Assembly (NCBI GenBank): GCA_963514095.1
Contig: OY741270.1
Span: 19,566,554 to 19,630,553, forward strand
Reading direction: 5' to 3'
DNA: 64,000 nt
DNA from: Eutrigla gurnardus
Lineage: Eukaryota > Chordata > Actinopteri > Perciformes > Triglidae
Position 1 is the stretch's first letter, and every line of letters starts with the position of its first letter. The notes beneath the pieces are model-generated. The model searched no databases. It was not told where the DNA came from and worked only from the letters and a program-made list of their open reading frames with translations. Both the position numbers and the translations under genes were made by a program. Shown here one piece after another: positions 12,377 to 24,625 of the stretch.

Positions 12377-14148
12377 AGACTATTTCCCATAACAGATGTA
12401 CCATTTCATCAGATGAAGACCAAGGCCAAGCTTTGAGCTTTCAGTGCTACATGGGATCCATTTAATTTGCAGCAACATGAAGGGAAATGAGGCCAGATCT
12501 GCCAGGCTCAGCTCACTCCGCCACCCAGGTCATAATGAACAGCGGCTAATCAGCCTCCTCCATTTACTCAAAGAGGAGAAAAAGCATCATATGCGCGGCG
12601 GAAATGTCTCCACGGTGCCAACCGTGGCATTACTCACTTGTCTGTGCTCAATTTTTACAAATGGCCTCCTATGGTAAATATGCAAGAGGCTGCAACATAC
12701 ATGTTTACTGGTGTGACTAAAGAGTGCGTGAGAGCACGTGGTGAAATTAACTTAAGTTGGATGGATAATGCAATGCAGCCTCATTTTAACACACGGCGAA
12801 TGAAGCTACATCTTCTTTATCCTGGGTGATAATCTATCACCTCACAATTACTGTATATACGTCCCGGCTCTAATAATATTTCAGCATGTAAATGCATTTC
12901 CAGGAACTGAAGCAGAACAAATGCATGAGGCGCAGAAATTGTTTTTTTTCTTTTTTTTTTCATAGTTAATGGGTATATATCTCCTATTAGACATAGAAAA
13001 CAAGCCTCTGTGGTGAACAACAGCCATGCACGGATTGTATTCATCACCGGCTGGTTGTAAAATGCACTACGTAGGTACGCGCGTCCGTAGCCTAGTTCCT
13101 CAAAAGGCGGAGAAAAGTGCACACCAAACTTTTTACCATACGCAGCCCATTTGCTATTCTTGACATGAAATAGAGTTGGCCTCTCTGAGGGATTGGGGGT
13201 CTGTTTTTTTGCTGATTCCACTCTGGTGGTGAGGGAGCGCAAGGTGGGCTGGAGGGGTGGGCTGGCGCCGGAGCGAGAGAGAGCGAGAGAAGGAGCCAGA
13301 GGTCCGGGGTGTGTCGAGCCGCCACTGTTAATGCGCTGAATAACAATTTAAAGCGATCTGTCATTAACATCTATAACCAGCGTGCCGCGCTGAATGGCTA
13401 ACAACTTGAACACATACGTTTGGAGGGGAAAAGCAAACAACCAGAGGAAACTTTACAGTGATCATGAATAACAAAAGCGTGTGCCTTTAAGTTCCCTGGG
13501 AATTCAGATGGCGGGCAGAGATACAGTATAAGCACGCCGTGGCAACTTCCAGTGTCTCTGGGTTTTTCTCAAGAGAATCAAAGACTTTGGAATTAAAAAA
13601 CGCCTCACATTCGCTTGGAAACACTCCATGAAAGGTTTATGAGATACAATCCCTAAAGGGCCTTAAACAATGACAAACTCCTCCTAACTACTGGATATTC
13701 TCTAGTTTTGGAGGGAAAAAGTGACTGCATCACAGTCAACCAACAACAGCGCTCTTTTTTTTTTCCTTTCTCTGCACCGCTTTTCTATTTTTCTCTCGTT
13801 TTTTTTCCCCCTCTCTCATCGCACCCGACGCAGAAAAAAGAAAGGGAAAAAAAAGCATTATTCGAATCCACACCAACTGAACAGAGATTACACATACGGC
13901 AGCTAGGAGTGACTGATAAAAAAGTGATAAATTGATTCACAGACATGGCTGAATGAGTGAAGTGACACCACATTCCTCCAGAGCTTTCGTGCGTAAGTCT
14001 CGCGTGTGTGTGTGTTTAATTCCATCTCCAGCATGGCAGCACAATGCTAGTTTTTTTTTCTATTGGTCTCGCATTGGGCAGCAGCCTCACCTCCAGAGAC
14101 ACTGTCCCTCTGGAAGTCCATCAACACAACATGGTCAGCAGAGCAGAA

Positions 14149-14149
14149 T

Positions 14150-14186
<37 letters not shown>
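14149..14186. repeat. Compound (TG)13-(GA)n microsatellite
   Basis: TG run 14149-14174 followed by GA to about 14186. It mirrors the compound repeat at 10833. Confidence 0.95.
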
Positions 14187-14194
<8 letters not shown>

Positions 14195-14631
14195 GTAGCG
14201 CACACTCGTGTGTGCTGAACAAGCACACTGATGCACGCGGCCGCGGCTACACCTCTCTGCTCAGTATTGCACTGCGGTTTCATCATCCGTTGCACAGGTT
14301 TGATAGGCAGTTCCTCTTATTAGAAAACCTGGAAGGAGGGGGGTGGGGGGTTGGGGGGGTAGGGGGGGGGCGTTAAAATGAAACCCTCTTTATCAAATTG
14401 CGACGAAGTGCCTGAAGTGAACACAAGGTTAACTAAATTGCATATCCCTTCTGTTGAACTCTTTTACACTCCGCCGCCGACCTCGGCACGCGGCACTTTA
14501 AGACACAGCGATTTTGTAAGTACAAACGAGATGAGAGAGGTGTGTATTTTTCTACCTTAAATCACTGTGAAATGTGTCTCACTTGTTAGAATTGCAGCTT
14601 GTTTCTAGCCGGAGGGGGGCTGACGGGGGGT

Positions 14632-14649
14632 GGGGGGGGGGGGGGGGGG
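14632..14649. repeat. G18 homopolymer
   Basis: Eighteen consecutive G, preceded by shorter G runs from about 14612. Able in principle to form a G-quadruplex. Confidence 0.9.
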
Positions 14650-14706
14650 TTGAGCCGAGGCGTCGGAGGTATTTCTGTGTCTCCGGCATCACACCAGAGC
14701 TGCTGT

Positions 14707-14709
<3 letters not shown>

Positions 14710-14751
<42 letters not shown>
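14710..14751. repeat. (TC)20 microsatellite
   Basis: Uninterrupted TC for about 40 bases, a pyrimidine tract of the kind that can form triplex DNA. Lies 60 bases after the G18 run. Confidence 0.95.
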
Positions 14752-14754
<3 letters not shown>

Positions 14755-15640
14755 ACACCTTGACAGTGACTTTGTGTGACAGCAGATATAATGTGATTTC
14801 TCCTGTCCCCGGGGTCCGAGGGCCGATGATGGAGACTTCTGGGCTCCGCCGTGCTCGCCGGCGACAGCCATGACAGAAAGGAGAGAAAAAAAAAATGCTT
14901 GAGCATGATGATCAGTGGCATTTTTCACACGGCTTGGAGATCCCTCAGTCTGTGCCCCGTTGCCCATGCTTCACTGACAGAGAAATTAGGTCCCTATGTT
15001 CAGCCTGAGATTTCCTGGTTTGGGGTTTTTCACTCAGTTTGGGGCACAATCACATCAGCTCACTGACACTGTGTCGTGTGATTTCACCATCTTGTTTCTT
15101 TTTGTTTTGTTTCACCCAAAACAATATATGGCGTAGCGTTCGGTAGATTTTTGTTTTGTTTCACGATATTGTCATGAGTTTAAAGAAAACCGGATGACGG
15201 CGGTACGTAGGACGTCACCTTTACTGTAAGCGTGTCACATCAGGTGAAGCGGCGGTGTGTCATACCTGCAGGCTGTACAGGCCTGGGCTGTCTCCGCAGC
15301 TTATGGGCAAAAACAAAGCTAACCACTTCTGTCATGCGTGCTTTGTCTGGGTGTTCAAAACAAACTCCTTCTTCCAGAGGTTTAGGTAAAGAGCCGAGAC
15401 GGTGTAGTTGCAGCTTGTGCTGAAACGATTAAGTCATCAATTAATCAATGATAACCATAGGCGGATTCTAGCCTCTTAAACATGAGGGTTTCTTGATTTG
15501 TTTTCTAATTTATATAATGATGAATTGAATACCGTTGAGGTTTGGGTTTTCTGGGAAGTGAACAAGTAAACATTGGATTATTTTCCAACAGATTAATGAA
15601 AAAAAAACTGATTTATTGATGGTGTCATTTTAAATAATCT

Positions 15641-15889
15641 TTAAAGTGTAAGACCGGCGAAAATGGACCCCATAGTCTTTTTCGCCATGAAAAAGCATCA
15701 AATAAGCCATCCAGACATTTTTTTTCAGTGATCACCCATGTATCGAGAAAGCCTTGAAAGACGCTAACAGCCCCATAGCGCTAACACTGATTAGATTGGG
15801 GCGATGCACCTAACGCATCCACAACGGCATATTCTAACCACTAATATTGCTCAAAATAGCACCAAACCTCTTCAGTAGCATGATAAGGG
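15641..15889 (+). repeat. Left inverted arm of the fold-back element
   Basis: Begins TTAAAGTGTAAGACCGG and ends at GCATGATAAGGG. Near-identical to the reverse complement of 16280-16527, with one extra A near 15695. Confidence 0.9.
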
Positions 15890-16279
15890 TCCTTGCACAT
15901 AAAAACCAACACCAACAACGTAGTTAGCGAACCCGGAGTTTATTAAAAAGGACTGTTTTGAAAGACTTACTCACTGCCCAACTTCCAGGTACTCTCGTAG
16001 TATAGTCCTTACAAGTCGATTATCGAATGCAATGCAACAGGAGATGATTTGTTCCAGCAAAACACGTAAACGTTGTGGTTTCATTTCCTTTCATTTCCGT
16101 GTCAACACTCGATAGACATCATCACAAACAGCCAAGTAATGCATTTGCCATGGAATTATAAATGCCAAGACTTTCCTCATTGAACTGAACTCCAGTGCAT
16201 TTGGTAATCGTCTTGTATGGACTACCTGTCAACATGGACCTACTGGTAAGGCACAGACTTGTAAACTAGTCTTTTTTAT

Positions 16280-16527
16280 CCCTTATCATGCTACTGAAGA
16301 GGTTTGGTGCTATTTTGAGCAATATTAGTGGTTAGAATATGCCGTTGTGGATGCGTTAGGCGCATCGCCCCAATCTAATCAGTGTTAGCGCTATGGGGCT
16401 GTTAGCGTCTTTCGAGGCTTTCTCGATACATGGGTGATCACTGAAAAAAAATGTCTGGATGGCTTATTGATGTTTTTTCATGGCGAAAAAGACTATGGGG
16501 TCCATTTTCGCCGGTCTTACACTTTAA
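16280..16527 (-). repeat. Right inverted arm of the fold-back element
   Basis: Begins CCCTTATCATGC and ends CCGGTCTTACACTTTAA. It keeps two CpG sites (in CTCGAAAG and GATGCGCC on the complement) that read TG or CA in the left arm. Confidence 0.9.
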
Positions 16528-17554
16528 CTGCAGCTCTTGAACGTCCAAATACACAAATAGCTCAAATTCTAAGTGAGATACGGGGTTTTACCAAACATTT
16601 TGCTTAAGAAATACTACTTTAACACAACTTTTGAATTATGAAATATAATTATTCACTTTTACTCCATAGACTTTCGCCTGTGTGGTAAAACTGCCAGCAG
16701 TCGGTTGGTTTAGCTAATGGTCGAAGGAAAATTCAAGCATACAACTCCAACAAAACAAACCAGACAGCTTGTTTGTCACCTCTTCTGCTTTTCTCGGTCT
16801 GCCCTTTGCCCACTCTCACACCATACATAGCAATCGCTCCACAGATAAATAACCTGGATGTCTTTCATCCTAATAACCCCCTCGGCAGTGCACAAATGCA
16901 GCCACGGTCCTTGTTTCAGGCTCCAATCAACATTTAGACGATCACACTCCCTGGTTGATGAAACACTGAATCCCTGCTTCCTTCCTCCCTTCCTTCCGGC
17001 ATTTTATTCCATCTAAATAATGCAGCCACAAGGAGTCATTGGGGGGATCCATTATAGAGAGACTGATATAGAATGCTGGGATGCATGATCAGACTCTCTT
17101 ATCACTTTCACTGAGCATGTTATAGTGCAGCGGGGGGAACTTTGTATCGTCATGTCTCTCCTAAGTGCTTAACCCTTTGGTTGATGTGATAGCGATATCC
17201 AACCTGAGCAGTTCTGAATTTATTGCAGAATTCCCCCATCTGCGATGCATCCAGATGATGTATGATGATGCTTGGGTATGTGCTCATGGAGTATGGTTAA
17301 AGGACATTTCAGGGTCTGGGGGAAATTAACTTTGTGCTGCAACAGCTACTGCGAAATGACTATCACGGTTAGTGAAGGAGGATGAGAAAATAAAAAAAAA
17401 ATCTATGCACTAGCCACACAATAATAAAAACAAACATCCGGAGTAGCTTCCAGGGCATTGGTGGACATTTTTTTTTTCAAGGATGCATCGACGAAAGCCG
17501 ACTTCGCCGGATAATTTGATGTCCATTCACTTCATTCTCAGCAGCCTCTCTGAG
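16528..17554. other. Intergenic unique sequence, no gene seen
   Basis: Mixed, mostly AT-rich sequence without simple repeats beyond an A9 run near 17392 and a T10 run near 17469. No frame longer than 60 codons is present. Nothing else recognised. Confidence 0.5.
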
Positions 17555-17945
17555 AGGAAGCCGTTAATTACATATAGTCTACTGAAGAGCAAATGAGCTT
17601 GACAGTGTTCCATCATGTTGTCACAGGAGGGAGAGGAAGAGCGTGCGTGCGCGCCCACGTCTCACAGGTGGAGTCTGTCCTGCTCTTTCTCCTTCCCACT
17701 AATCTGCCTGTCAGTAATGAAGTCTGAGGCTTAAGTGTGGGAGAGAGAGCAGGCGTCATCCATTAGTCTCATCCATTTCCATTAATGTTTCGCAGATTAC
17801 TTATTATTACCTGATTAATAAACACTCGGCGAGCGTGTCCTCATAGCAGCCTCAATAAGGACAGCTTCATTAATGATTAGCATTAAGGCTATTAATATCC
17901 CGGTCGCTGGCGTTCCCAGCCTCAACGCGCATTATTAGCGTGAGT
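17555..17945. promoter_or_regulatory. Strongest candidate conserved non-coding enhancer block
   Basis: The densest cluster of homeodomain-type cores in the window. Examples are GTTAATTACATATAG near 17564, CATTAGTC near 17762, TTCCATTAATG near 17777, ATTACCTGATTAATAAAC near 17806, TTCATTAATGATTAGCATTAAGGCTATTAATATC near 17866-17899 (listed as adjoining motifs) and GCATTATTAGCG near 17929. Complexity is high and no frame is open across it. This pattern is typical of ancient developmental enhancers in vertebrate gene deserts. The statement is inference from composition; conservation was not measured. Confidence 0.4.
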
Positions 17946-18429
17946 GTTTTTGTGAAAGCGTCTTATGTTTACGAGAGACGAATAAATATCGGTTTCTACT
18001 TTCCGAGGTAATAATTTCATAAACAATTCACATTACCTTGGTATTTGGACATCCACGAGTAAAAACAAGTAATCCAATTAGTAAACTGAGTGAGGCGCTA
18101 TTGATTTCAGAAAAACATTACCCAATCGACTTTGGGGAGGGGGGGGTAATGAAATTCCTTTACTTTGTGTTCCAAAACAGGATGCGAGTGTGTGTGTGTG
18201 TGCATATAATTCCATGTCAGGCGTGCCTCTCAGACCACACCCTAATAGGGTGCAGAGGTCTCCCACCACCCAAATAGCACACATACACGACATTTCAGTT
18301 CCAACATATGTTTTTTCTCTTGAAATAACACTCCTTGTTCTAGTAGTAATACTGCTGTTCCATCATCCGAACCCTCTGCATCCTCCGTGAAGCGTCAGCG
18401 CCCACAAATTGTCACACTCGTCCTCAACA

Positions 18430-18920
18430 GCGCCCGCCTTAAATATTCATGTTAGACAGGACTTGAACCCCTGCCACTGTAACTCTTAGTTGGATTATAT
18501 ATTGGACACAATTAGATTCTAGTGGAGTGGTATAAATAGCCTAGGGATGTTTGCATGAATTACACCATGCCGGAAACTATTGTAATGCATTGTGTTGCGG
18601 TGTTCACATTTTGCCTGTGCAAATCTCCCCGGTCTCATGACACTAATCCCTCGCACAGTAAATTCTATGTTGTCTCATTTTACACCATGCCCGAGGTTGT
18701 TTTATTTTCAATAATCTCATAGGCAAGTATAACTTGATTAGACTCCAAAAAAAAAATCAAGGGGGAGACTATTGATTGTATGCAAATGGCATTAATCTAA
18801 GACACAATTGTGTTGGCCATATTTCCTGGTATTTATTCCTCTTGGTCCTTTAAATCAGCTGCTTCCACACATGCACACACTTAAGCACACACTCCAATCC
18901 AATTATATAGATAAATAGGC
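18430..18920. promoter_or_regulatory. Candidate conserved non-coding block
   Basis: AT-rich, complex sequence with ATGCAAAT near 18780, GGCATTAATC near 18787 and several ATTA cores. A short motif, TTACACCATGCC, occurs twice (near 18560 and 18680) about 120 bases apart, so a repeated binding module is possible. No coding potential seen. Confidence 0.3.
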
Positions 18921-19839
18921 TAATCATGCCACAAAATTTTAATATGAGGTCTACGGGCAATGAGATAAGCATAATCATTCACAGTGCCAAATTTACAGCA
19001 CAATTTGAGATAAGAGAGATGGGGAGAAAGGAAGGGAGTGAGAGGGCAAATTGAACGGATACATCGTTCCATAGACGTTAACATATGGATCATAAGGCAG
19101 CCAGATAATGGCGGAGACATTTCATTAACGGAAATAAACATTCGATTAAAAGACTTTTCTATTTACTTCCCTCCCCATAATTCACATGGATGCGATGAGC
19201 GCTTCTGTCCAAACATTATAGCGGCCCTTTGTATGGGGCGACAAATGTGGCTTTTATTGTTGAAAAGCCCTTTCCTGAATTCAAGAATATGCAATGCTGA
19301 GGAGAATTTAATTTGATGTTAACAAGATGTTACAGATATGCTGCTACACTCTCAAACAGAGTGGTGTTTATTTACTAGATTTGTGTTTTAAAGCTCTTTG
19401 AATGAAGTTGGAGATTTGAATAATGTCATTGTTTTTCTCTGCAACGTCCGTTCTCTCCTATCACAGATAAGGAGAGCATGTAATGTGTGCTCTGTGCACA
19501 TGGGAAGTATGCTTCCCCATGTTTTCATAGCATTCGTCTGACAGTGTGATCGTCATAACAACCTATTGGCTCCTAGATAACTCAAACATCCTGCTTGACT
19601 CAACAGATCATTCTTATGAATGCTCTATTTGGCCTGTTTCCTCCCCACTGGGATGTGTCTATTTCTTTGAATTTTCTATAATCAATGATACGTTTGCCTT
19701 TGAGGGAGCTAACTGAGATTTGGTGACCAAGCACATCTGTTTAGCTGATGTCAAAACAGACAGTACAGAGCATGGGAAGTGTGTTTGACTGTGTGAAGGT
19801 TGGGAGAGAGAATGTGGGTCAAGTAAATGCTGTTTGAAC
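18921..19839. other. Intergenic unique sequence, no gene seen
   Basis: Complex sequence of moderate AT content with frames up to 92 codons that lack recognisable features. No simple repeat longer than ten bases was noticed. Confidence 0.5.
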
Positions 19840-20842
19840 TCAGATAGGCTCCGCCCCCATACTGTCCTTCAATCATGAGCACATTGAAACTTTGCATAAG
19901 CGTAGCCGGCCAATAAGGACGTGCCAACCGGTAAGGCAGCTGACCCCGCTGCCGAGCCAACGAACCTCAGTCTGGTCAGTGCCCATCATGACCCGGCCCT
20001 TCACGATGCCTTCTTTGAGTGCCACGTCACGGACCATGCAGAGAGCGGTGTTCCTCCGCTACCAGCCCGCCTGACCTGATGATCCACCGCGATGACAGCG
20101 AGCCCAGAGCTTAAGATCGGCACCCATTGAGGTCCCCGTCTCGGCTGCCAACGCTCCGCCGCTGCCTCGGGTCATTCCTGCCGAGACACCGGCATCAAAC
20201 AGTGTGTGTCGAGGCGTCCTGGCAGCAGCCACACAAGATGAGAGCCCTGCAGGGTCTGGTGGGTTTTTTTTCTCAGGGTGCAGAGACATCTTAAACGGCG
20301 GGCCTCGCAACCCGCCTGTTTCCACAGTCAGACTGCCTCTACCACTGCCTTCTTTAAAAAAAATAGAGCCCAGCTAACTGCTGCTGCTAACTGCTATGGT
20401 GCGTCCCGCACATTCTGTACCTTAGCATTGGCAGGAATGAATAATCTGGTTCAAGGGGTTGCAACAGCCGTGGTGATCCATTTAGTCTGTCACTCAGCGG
20501 GTCCTTTAAACCTCTGGAGCACTCTCTGGAAGCATTGTCATTTAGGACAACTTAATGTGACCCTAAACCGAGACCAAACCCCTCCTATGTTCTCAAGAAC
20601 TAAAGGAGTTATTTCATGTTGATGGTGATATACCTGGATGTTTTGACGCACAACAGACACACTGAACAGCTGTTCTTGTGATTCAGGGACGGTGCGACCG
20701 ATAAAGCTCCATCCAACAAACGCAGCGTGACAGTGCCGGCAGCTCTGGGCATGCCGGGCTCCTTTCAGTGTGCTTGAGTTAATGCTATGTTGTGGCAGGG
20801 CTGTGCATTTATGGCGCTCCACCCACTGTCCGTGTGAGTTAG
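19840..20842. other. Probable repeat-derived mosaic, unclassified
   Basis: Composition shifts to GC-richer sequence with motifs of the kind seen in fish interspersed repeats, such as TAGGCTCCGCCCCC near 19846. Frames of 88 to 114 codons occur on both strands in mutually overlapping positions, which argues against coding. The family could not be named. It directly adjoins the inverted-repeat element at 20843. Confidence 0.25.
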
Positions 20843-21125
20843 AACAAAGGTTGCAATATTGTAACTCGGGATCTATGAGCACCAGTGGAGGCCTCTACCA
20901 AGGGGTGCTGCTGCTCCTATGCTGCTTGCTAAATAGCATGTGTAGCAACGGGATGTGCTGCCATACATATTTGGGTAGGCAAGAACTCATTGGCTGGCTA
21001 CGCTAATGCAAAGATTCAGTGGGCAATCGTGTGCTTGTGATTGGAGGAGAGTATTACCCATAGAGTCCAGTAGAGGGCTGAGATTGTGGTTATAGAAATA
21101 GGGTTATAATATTGTAACCTTCGTT
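20843..21125. mobile_element. Candidate 283-bp MITE with 23-bp terminal inverted repeats
   Basis: The left end AACAAAGGTTGCAATATT... (20843-20865) matches the reverse complement of 21103-21125 at 20 of 23 positions; all three differences are transitions. Each terminus is itself nearly palindromic around CAATATTG. The interior contains CTATGAGCACCAGTGGAGG near the left end and, inverted, a CTCTACTGGACTCTATG-like segment near the right end, hinting at longer degenerate arms. No clear target-site duplication was found, so the exact ends and superfamily are open. Confidence 0.45.
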
Positions 21126-24100
21126 GTACGCCTAGCGAAAAGTTTAGGACTTTACTTGCGTGTAGTTCACATGCACACACACACACTCACAAAGACACAT
21201 AGTAATATAAAGTACACTCATTGTTCCTTGCCTGGATAGGGAAATCCTTCCCAGCTCCACATGAACGTCTGCTTAGACTAAACACAGCACAGCATGACTG
21301 TCTTCACAGACATCAACCAGTAAGAAACAAATGCTTGCACAGTGAAGCCTCAACGTCTATGCATGTAACAGTACAGTACTCTATGTCTCTGCCCTCTCCA
21401 GCTTGAAGAAAACGGAAATCCCTGAACTCATTGCACCCCCCCACAACAGCTCAGGTTTTATGTGCAACATCACAGCAACTGATTTTAAATCACTCGATAA
21501 TAATCTTTATTATTATTATAATTTTTATTTCTGATTTATGTGCAGTGGAAAAGTCCACTTTATAGCCATTGTATAATGGCTGTGTTAGAACGGAAGGAAA
21601 GGTGTCATTTTGAAATATGCCATTCCTCGACAAGCTGTATATCCTACGCAAGCGAGTGCTCCCTATCACACGGACCTCGGTGATGCCTCAACCATTAAAG
21701 AGCTGATTTCATTATACTTCCCCAGTGACAGTTTAAGTGCCAAAGTCACCTCTATTGATGGTGCTTTCCCTCCTGAAGCCGACTAATGATCAATAACAAA
21801 GCAGCATGGCTAAATACTGTAATAACTCGGGCAAACGTAAAAAAAACCCCCCCACAAACAAAAAAGAAAAAACTTAAAAGTAACACATCTCAAAAGTAAT
21901 ATGGGTTTAATCAACAATCCACTAACACACAACCATCAAAGAGTTCAATCAAATACCTCCAAGAGCACTTAGCGGCGATTTAATCGCTACGTAATGATGC
22001 CAATCGATAAGAGATGTGCATTTCAAGGACAAACATGTGTTTTGACTCCACTTCACTTAATGCGCGTGTTTTGTCCAATCGCACACTGTGATTAAGTTTG
22101 ACAGAAGCACCGCCAGAAGAATCCTGAACCATGAGCTCCATCAGTCAGACACCGTCTCTGGTCGGGAAAACATCATCTTGTTTCTGATGTCAAGTTCTAT
22201 AATATCAATCAACAGCAACTTGATCACAACTTTATCAAAGTAAATCCCAACATCTGATTTTTTTTTTAACAAAGCCCATTCGAATATCACATTCTGCATG
22301 AATCTAGTAAAAAATATGACTTCCTGACATGTATTTCATTCAGATGAGCCGAGGTTTGTTAGTTCATTACACAAGTCTACTTACTGGAGCACCTCTTGCA
22401 CTGATGGTCAGCTAACAACTGGGAAGATCTGATTGCTGCTAAGTGTCTCTCCACTTGATGTGACGGCGGTGTCTCAATCACCAGCAGCATTAAGTTCCTA
22501 CTAGATTATAATGCATTGAGCTGAGGTAAAAGTAGCAACTGGACTGACTTTTTTTTCCCTATTACCCTATATCTTGTGTATTGCTTTTTGACCACTGTTA
22601 GTACAGAAACCTACGCTGAAATTCTCCCTAAATTATTGTTTATTATTGAACAGTTGTGGAAAATAGTGAGTATTGAAAGAATTGATCTGTGACACCACAA
22701 TTTAGAGCCGCTCTTTCCTATTAAGCTACACTGTATGTTTAACATTACCCAACATGATGCAACACATTTCAAAAGCACAGATTTTCATCCAAAAAATCTA
22801 TTTATATTTTGTGGGTTCTTATGGATGCTGGAAGAAAAAAACGGACGGATTTTGATGCCAGTGGATTTATGACTGCAGAAATAGGTTACCAATGAAATCC
22901 TTTGTTCCAAGTTATGTCATATCTCCAGGTATAGACACAGGTAGTTTGGGGAAACGTCTTAACAATTTGGTTTCCAACATTGTATGAGAGAACACAGCAA
23001 CGACGACCTCAATAGCCAAAAAAAAGGCCTTGAGATCCAGCAGCAGGGAGGGATGTAGCCGTTATGTACTTGCTAGCATTACGTGCTGCTCACGGAAAGG
23101 GTCTGGCCACAAACACCATATCTGGGGTCTGATTAGTTCATGCAATGTGCAGCTAGCGTTACATTTTTGTGGAACATAAGGCAGAGCACAGAGCATATGC
23201 TGCGATGCAGAACATTCGCATGCAGACTTTCTGTTTTCCCACACCACATTTTTCACATCAAACTGATGAGAAACGGCTTTAACTGACAAACGACTTCCTC
23301 AGATGGAGCCAGAAACGAGACGCCCTTTTTGGAAGCGTTAAAGGGAAGGTTTTCTTTAAAAGATACAACATAGAACGAGACGTGCAACTCGCTAACATCG
23401 ACCATGAATCAAACGTGGATTTGAAAGAAACAATCGATACCTGTAGTGTCAGCTGAATCTATGCAGATTTGAGGAACATTTCCACTGCTTGTGGCCTGAA
23501 TACAGTACATGACCCGGAATGAATGTGTTCTCAATCAGCCAATCAATTGTTGATGCTGGGGGGGCGATAGTGAGCAAACTAATCCCTTGGGTGACTCGAG
23601 GGAAATCTGGATTATATTGCATTCCCGCTCAGCAATGACTGTTTTCTGCTGGAAGCAAGAGCAGACTAATCAAACAACATTACTGGAGAAAATCGATAGG
23701 CAGGCAAATTGATGTATTGTTCCACATCACAGCCTATTTGATTCAAAATGGTATTAAACTTTAATCCAATTTTTTTGGGGGGCAAAACATTGAAATCAAA
23801 TTGCCCGATGTATGAGATACTGTATGTTTACGTCTCATGCTCTCCTTGTTTTTGAACAAAACTGTTAACACAAGCTGAAAAAATATGCTACGCAGTACAA
23901 AAAAAAGGAACGCCGCCGCGGTGCTGAATAGTGTATCACAACACCTTGCTGTATCTTATCTGAGCAAAGCAAGAGGCAATCTACATTACTGATACGGCAT
24001 CAGTTCCACAAAGGTTTCTAAGTTGGTCGCCTTCGTAGCAGATTCCATATTCTTTGAAACAGACAGCACTTATACAAAACCATAGAGGGTTTCTGGGGGA

Positions 24101-24200
24101 AAAAAGAAGTGAAAACATGAGTGCGATATGCTTTCAAAACAGGGACTTTATTGAAGATAATAATGTACATTGACATAGTATCTCCACACTGTGTGTTAAA

Positions 24201-24231
<31 letters not shown>

Positions 24232-24514
24232 GGGTTTGGGGGGGGGGGGGGGGGGGGGTATAACGCATATAACCTGGCTATGTAGTCTAGTGCCCACTAT
24301 CAGTTGAGAGGAGCTGCATACATTTCTTTCACAAATAATCTAATCTTTTTAATTTGAGAGATAAGGCAGAATTGACTGTAATTATGTGCAGCTGGGTCTG
24401 TGAGGAATTCATAAGAAAAAATGAGGCTAAGCCCATCTGCTGACTGGGAAACTGGGGGAGGCAGCGACATAGGGGGGGGGAGAGAGACAGAAAGAATGAA
24501 AAGAAGAGACTCTA
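21126..24514. other. Intergenic AT-rich sequence, no gene seen
   Basis: No frame exceeds 80 codons. The sequence is mostly unique, with scattered homopolymers (T10 near 22259). A (TG)14 run followed by G21 closes the stretch near 24201-24258. Around 22060-22520 the sequence is complex and could be regulatory, but motif density is lower than in the blocks listed separately. Confidence 0.5.
24201..24258. repeat. (TG)14 followed by G21
   Basis: TG from 24201 to 24228, a short spacer, then twenty-one G at 24238-24258. The G run is one of the longest here and is prone to length error. Confidence 0.9.
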
Positions 24515-24625
24515 AAATCATTAAATCAGCCACTATCTCCTCTCCTCTGTCACTCAGAGAGAAAAAAGAGGCACTAATGAAATATTAATGCCTTCCTTAT
24601 TTTGAGATTTACATTAATCTTTCCT
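24515..24625. promoter_or_regulatory. Candidate conserved non-coding block
   Basis: Contains AAAATCATTAAATCAGCC, GCACTAATGAAATATTAATGCC and TTTACATTAATC within about 110 bases. Clustered homeodomain cores suggest an enhancer fragment; low-complexity CT sequence follows immediately. Confidence 0.3.

Larger units (their letters stand above)
15641..16527. mobile_element. Fold-back non-autonomous DNA transposon with 249-bp inverted arms, TTAA-flanked
   Basis: The left arm (15641-15889) and the reverse complement of the right arm (16280-16527) match almost throughout. By eye they differ by three transitions and one single-base indel, about 98 percent identity. Both outer ends are TTAA, the target duplicated by piggyBac and Kolobok/T2 superfamily elements. 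Inside the TTAA the terminus is AGTGTAAGACCGGCG. The 390-base centre (15890-16279) has no long open frame, so the element cannot encode a transposase and depends on one elsewhere. Superfamily is undecided: the termini are neither the CCC-type usual for piggyBac nor a clean AGGRR as in T2. Two of the three arm differences fit decay of methylated CpG. The arms could fold into one very long hairpin. Confidence 0.85.
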
